Shown: in pieces, positions 6,213 to 8,376 of the stretch | Numbering within the stretch: the stretch's first letter is position 1 | Layout of the letters: every line of letters starts with the position of its first letter | Source of the DNA: Clostridiales bacterium | GTDB taxonomy: Bacteria; Bacillota; Clostridia; Saccharofermentanales; Saccharofermentanaceae | NCBI GenBank assembly: GCA_016930475.1 | Contig: JAFGGR010000139.1 | Coordinates: 1 to 8,376 of the forward strand | DNA: 8,376 bases | Direction of reading: 5' to 3' | The notes under the pieces: model-generated | The model's input: the letters and a program-made list of their open reading frames with translations, nothing else | The model's database searches: none | What the model was told of the DNA's origin: nothing | Position numbers and translations under genes: made by a program

Positions 6213-6252
6213 TGAAAGATTCGCAACGTCCCTATGATCCCGACGACAACTC

Positions 6253-6281
6253 TTGCCTGACCTCTTCACATGTCCTATACT
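6253..6281 (+). promoter_or_regulatory. Candidate promoter for fhs
   Basis: TTGCCT (6253-6258) and TATACT (6276-6281) are spaced by 17 nt and match the consensus at 4/6 and 5/6. Transcription would begin near 6288, giving fhs a leader of about 215 nt. I saw no better plus-strand promoter nearer to fhs. The start would lie inside the region transcribed from the veg promoter. Confidence 0.4.
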
Positions 6282-6322
6282 GAAATTCAACCGGCGGTCT
6301 GTACCAATCCTACTGATTCAGG

Positions 6323-6351
6323 ATTATAACAAGAATTTGACGAATTGTCAA
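6323..6351 (-). promoter_or_regulatory. Consensus sigma-A promoter of veg
   Basis: On the minus strand, TTGACA (6351-6346) and TATAAT (6328-6323) are both perfect with the optimal 17-nt spacer. Transcription should start near 6316, about 185 nt before the veg GTG. The strength agrees with the strong veg promoter known from B. subtilis. Confidence 0.88.
6337..6351. repeat. Inverted repeat covering the veg -35 box
   Basis: TTGAC-GAATT-GTCAA is a perfect 5-bp inverted repeat with a 5-nt centre, and its right arm lies in the -35 hexamer of the veg promoter. It may be an operator, or may only reflect the -35 sequence next to a chance copy. Confidence 0.45.
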
Positions 6352-6367
6352 CGTATAACACAACTTA

Positions 6368-6408
6368 TTGTGGTTATTTTGCACAAAAAACGCCAAATGT
6401 TGTGGTTA
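6368..6408. repeat. Two direct copies of TTGTGGTTA, 32 bp apart
   Basis: TTGTGGTTA occurs at 6368-6376 and 6400-6408, about three helical turns apart. The first copy faces CACAA (6359-6363), making a perfect 5-bp inverted repeat with TTGTG around CTTA. The spacing on one DNA face suggests possible protein binding sites. Confidence 0.45.
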
Positions 6409-6474
6409 GCGGACGACTTAAGACCGACGAAAAAAGACCGTTTTCATCCTCTTTTTCGCTTAAAGTGACGCCGC
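6409..6474 (+). promoter_or_regulatory. Long imperfect hairpin in the fhs leader
   Basis: The inner stem pairs CGAAAAAAGA (6428-6437) with TCTTTTTCG (6450-6458), with one bulged A. Outer segments pair ACTTAAG (6416-6422) with CTTAAAGT (6459-6466) and GCGG (6409-6412) with CCGC (6471-6474), with small bulges. It ends 29 nt before the fhs ATG. There is no terminal T-run, so it is not a simple terminator, and it does not match the THF riboswitch consensus I remember. Confidence 0.4.
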
Positions 6475-6503
6475 TATCGCATCGGAAAGGAACAAAGAAC
6501 GCA

Positions 6504-8180
6504 ATGCAAACTGATATCGAAATCGCAAGAAACACCCGGATGCTTCACATTACGGAAATTGCCGAACGCTTAGGGATCGATCCGACTGATCTCGAGCATT
6601 ACGGAAAGTATAAAGCCAAGCTTCCGTTGACTCTTTATGATCGGAACAAGAACCGACCGGACGGGAAACTGATCCTAGTCACCGCGATGAACCCGACTCC
6701 GGCCGGAGAGGGGAAAACGACTGTCAGCATCGGTCTTGCGCAGGCGCTCGCCAAATTGGACAAGAAAGTCATGTTGGCGCTGCGTGAGCCCTCCCTCGGC
6801 CCTGTTTTCGGCGTCAAGGGCGGAGCAGCCGGTGGCGGGTATTCGCAAGTCCTGCCGATGGACGATATCAATTTGCACTTTACGGGTGACCTTCATGCCA
6901 TTACCTCCGCCAATAACCTCTTGGCCGCGATGGTCGACAATCACCTGTTCCAAGGGAATGCACTGCGGTTGGACCCGGAGCGCATCTTGTGGAAACGCTG
7001 CCTGGACATGAACGACCGGGCATTGCGGAATATGATGATCGGTGTCGGCGGGGGCAATTCCGGTGTTGAGCGCAAGGAAGTCTTTCAAATCACCGCGGCC
7101 TCCGAAGTGATGGCCGTCCTTTGTCTGGCTTCCGATATGAACGATCTGAAACGGCGATTGGCGGCGATCTCGGTCGCTTACGATCTCGACGGCAGGATCG
7201 TGACAGCGGGCGAACTGCATGCGGAGGGCGCAATGGCGGTTCTGCTGAAGGACGCGATTTGTCCGAACCTGGTACAGACCGTCGAGCATGTCCCCGCGCT
7301 GGTGCACGGCGGGCCGTTTGCCAAGATTTCTCATGGCTGCAACAGCATCATCGCCACGCGCATGGGACTAAAGCTCTCCGACATCCTCGTTACCGAAGCG
7401 GGTTTCGGCGCCGACCTCGGAGCGGAAAAATTTCTCGATATCAAGTGCAGGACCGCCGGCATCTGGCCGGATGCCGTCGTCCTGGTCGCAACGGTCCGCT
7501 CGCTCAAATATAACGCCGGTATACCGAAGACCGAACTGTCCGTGCCCAACACCGACGCCGTGCGCAAGGGCTTTTCGAACCTCGAAAAGCATATCGAAAA
7601 CATGAAGCTCTTCGGCATCCCCTGTATCGTCGCCAGCAATCGTTTTCTTTCGGACACCGCCGAGGAGCTTGAGTGTCTCCACAGTCTCTGCGCTGCAAAC
7701 GGAGCACTTTTCGCGCCTGCGGACGTATTCGCGGATGGCGGCAACGGTGGTTTGGAGTTGGCCCGCGAGGTACTGTCGGCGCTTGAGACTGGCGAACCTT
7801 CAAAGACATCCCGTTTCATGTATGATTTGAATCAAAGCGTCGAGGAGAAGATCCGCTCGCTGGCGGACAAGATCTACGGAGCCGCCGACGTCCTGATATT
7901 ACCCGAGGCGCTCGAGAAGATCTGTGCGTTCGAGAAGCTCGGTTTCGGTAACCTTCCGATCTGCGTGGCAAAGACGCAATACTCCCTTTCCGACGACGCC
8001 AAGTCACTCGGCAGACCGCAAGGATATACGCTAACCGTTCGCGATGTGTACCTATCCTCCGGCGCGGGCTATCTGGTCGTCCTGACGGGCACCATCGTAA
8101 CGATGCCCGGACTTCCGCCGAAGCCGGCCGCGGAAAGCATCGACATTCACGAAGACGGCGTGATCGAAGGACTCTTCTGA
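6504..8180 (+). CDS. fhs: Formate-tetrahydrofolate ligase (10-formyl-THF synthetase)
   Basis: Fhs joins formate to tetrahydrofolate using ATP, feeding 10-formyl-THF to purine and initiator-tRNA synthesis and, in acetogens, to the methyl branch of the Wood-Ljungdahl pathway. The chosen product has 558 residues, matching the family's usual length of about 556. The N-terminal MQTDIEIARNTRMLHITEIA is typical. The ATP-binding loop TPAGEGKTT lies at 65-73, and the block REPSLGPVFGVKGGAAGGGY follows at about 94-113, then MDDINLHFTGDLHAI. The C-terminus ends PKPAAESIDIHEDGVIEGLF. The frame stays open 53 codons upstream to a TTG at 6345, but that part resembles no known N-terminus and crosses regulatory sequence. 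AAAGGAA lies 11 nt before the ATG at 6504, a somewhat long spacing. The gene is intact. A Wood-Ljungdahl role cannot be inferred without the partner genes. Confidence 0.97.
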   Translation: MQTDIEIARNTRMLHITEIAERLGIDPTDLEHYGKYKAKLPLTLYDRNKNRPDGKLILVTAMNPTPAGEGKTTVSIGLAQALAKLDKKVMLALREPSLGPVFGVKGGAAGGGYSQVLPMDDINLHFTGDLHAITSANNLLAAMVDNHLFQGNALRLDPERILWKRCLDMNDRALRNMMIGVGGGNSGVERKEVFQITAASEVMAVLCLASDMNDLKRRLAAISVAYDLDGRIVTAGELHAEGAMAVLLKDAICPNLVQTVEHVPALVHGGPFAKISHGCNSIIATRMGLKLSDILVTEAGFGADLGAEKFLDIKCRTAGIWPDAVVLVATVRSLKYNAGIPKTELSVPNTDAVRKGFSNLEKHIENMKLFGIPCIVASNRFLSDTAEELECLHSLCAANGALFAPADVFADGGNGGLELAREVLSALETGEPSKTSRFMYDLNQSVEEKIRSLADKIYGAADVLILPEALEKICAFEKLGFGNLPICVAKTQYSLSDDAKSLGRPQGYTLTVRDVYLSSGAGYLVVLTGTIVTMPGLPPKPAAESIDIHEDGVIEGLF

Positions 8181-8209
8181 TTCCTTGATCCCGGGAAAGC
8201 ACAGAAAAA

Positions 8210-8376
8210 ATGAAAAATCCAAAATCCCTGTACGTCTCATCCGCCAGCCGCCTCAAAGGGAAGCGGCAGGTCCGGAATATTCTTCTCTTAATACTGGCCA
8301 TCGTGGTCATGTTAGGGCTGTTCGTGGTGCTGTACGTTGCGGGGACCAAAAGAGAGATCGACGAGGCATTTCCGTC
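8210..8376 (+). CDS. Unrecognised single-pass membrane protein, N-terminal fragment
   Basis: An open frame starts at ATG 8210, 29 nt after the fhs stop, and leaves the window after 55 codons. The first 22 residues are basic (MKNPKSLYVSSASRLKGKRQ then VR). A strongly hydrophobic segment follows at about 24-44, and then a charged stretch TKREIDEAFP. By the positive-inside rule the N-terminus would face the cytoplasm and the rest of the protein the outside. A purine-rich GGGAAAG about 10 nt upstream is a modest ribosome site. No terminator separates it from fhs, so co-transcription is possible. I do not recognise the family from this fragment. It could be a cell-wall or divisome-type bitopic protein, but that is speculation. 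Confidence 0.6.
   Translation, partial: MKNPKSLYVSSASRLKGKRQVRNILLLILAIVVMLGLFVVLYVAGTKREIDEAFP

Larger units (their letters stand above)
6132..6503. other. Divergent veg/fhs intergenic region (372 bp)
   Basis: This is the only long gap without a gene. To its left every gene is on the minus strand and to its right every gene is on the plus strand. The part around 6320-6470 is visibly richer in A and T than the genes. It contains two oppositely directed promoter candidates, an inverted repeat at the veg -35 box, a repeated TTGTGGTTA, a near-parS sequence and two leader hairpins, described separately. I find no tRNA and no riboswitch class I can name. Confidence 0.8.

Noticed and set aside
6397..6468. 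A 23-codon plus-strand frame before fhs (MLWLADDLRPTKKDR...)
   Set aside because: No ribosome site precedes its ATG, and the region is better explained as a hairpin-forming leader.
6345..6503. In-frame 53-codon N-terminal extension of Fhs from a TTG
   Set aside because: The family starts at the MQTDIEIA segment. The extension covers the repeats and hairpin in the leader and has no ribosome site at the TTG.
6675..7334. A 219-codon minus-strand frame inside fhs
   Set aside because: It is antisense to conserved Fhs motifs, with no ribosome site or family resemblance.
8175..8206. Terminator after fhs from TTCTG and CAGAA arms
   Set aside because: The arms are short with a lopsided internal loop, and no T-run follows.

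Overview
This window looks like chromosomal housekeeping DNA from a moderately GC-rich member of the Bacillota, probably Clostridia-like. The evidence is the linked order rpmH-rnpA-yidD-yidC-jag-mnmE-mnmG, a Veg-family gene beside ispE (an adjacency known from Bacillus subtilis and relatives), a YidC of the Gram-positive type, and a formate-tetrahydrofolate ligase gene. Shine-Dalgarno sequences are strong. No mobile element, CRISPR array, tRNA or rRNA was found.

Layout: positions 1 to 6131 are read entirely from the minus strand. Going right to left, the genes are veg, ispE, rpmH (L34), rnpA (RNase P protein), yidD, yidC, jag/khpB, mnmE and the first 160 codons of mnmG, which runs off the left edge. 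Positions 6504 to 8376 are read from the plus strand: fhs, then the start of an unrecognised single-pass membrane protein cut by the right edge. The divergent gap at 6132-6503 (372 bp) is the only long non-coding stretch. It holds a perfect consensus minus-strand promoter (TTGACA-17-TATAAT) that gives veg a leader of about 185 nt, a weaker plus-strand promoter candidate for fhs, inverted and direct repeats, two leader hairpins, and a 14-bp sequence equal to a parS site lacking its two central bases.

How the genes fit together: the rpmH-to-mnmG block makes a ribosomal protein, the tRNA-processing cofactor RnpA, the membrane-insertion factors YidD and YidC, an RNA-binding regulator (Jag/KhpB) and the MnmE-MnmG tRNA wobble-uridine modification pair. 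It has a near-perfect promoter before rpmH and an intrinsic-terminator-like hairpin between rpmH and rnpA, which would lower expression of everything after rpmH. This block normally abuts dnaA and oriC, but here rpmH is followed by ispE and veg, so the usual origin neighbourhood has been rearranged. IspE serves the MEP isoprenoid pathway, and Fhs makes 10-formyl-THF for one-carbon metabolism.

No new multi-gene system is visible. The points most worth a second look are regulatory: the divergent veg/fhs region, the tandemly duplicated terminator half in front of ispE, the rpmH-rnpA attenuator-like hairpin, and the degenerate parS-like and DnaA-box-like sequences at the strand switch.
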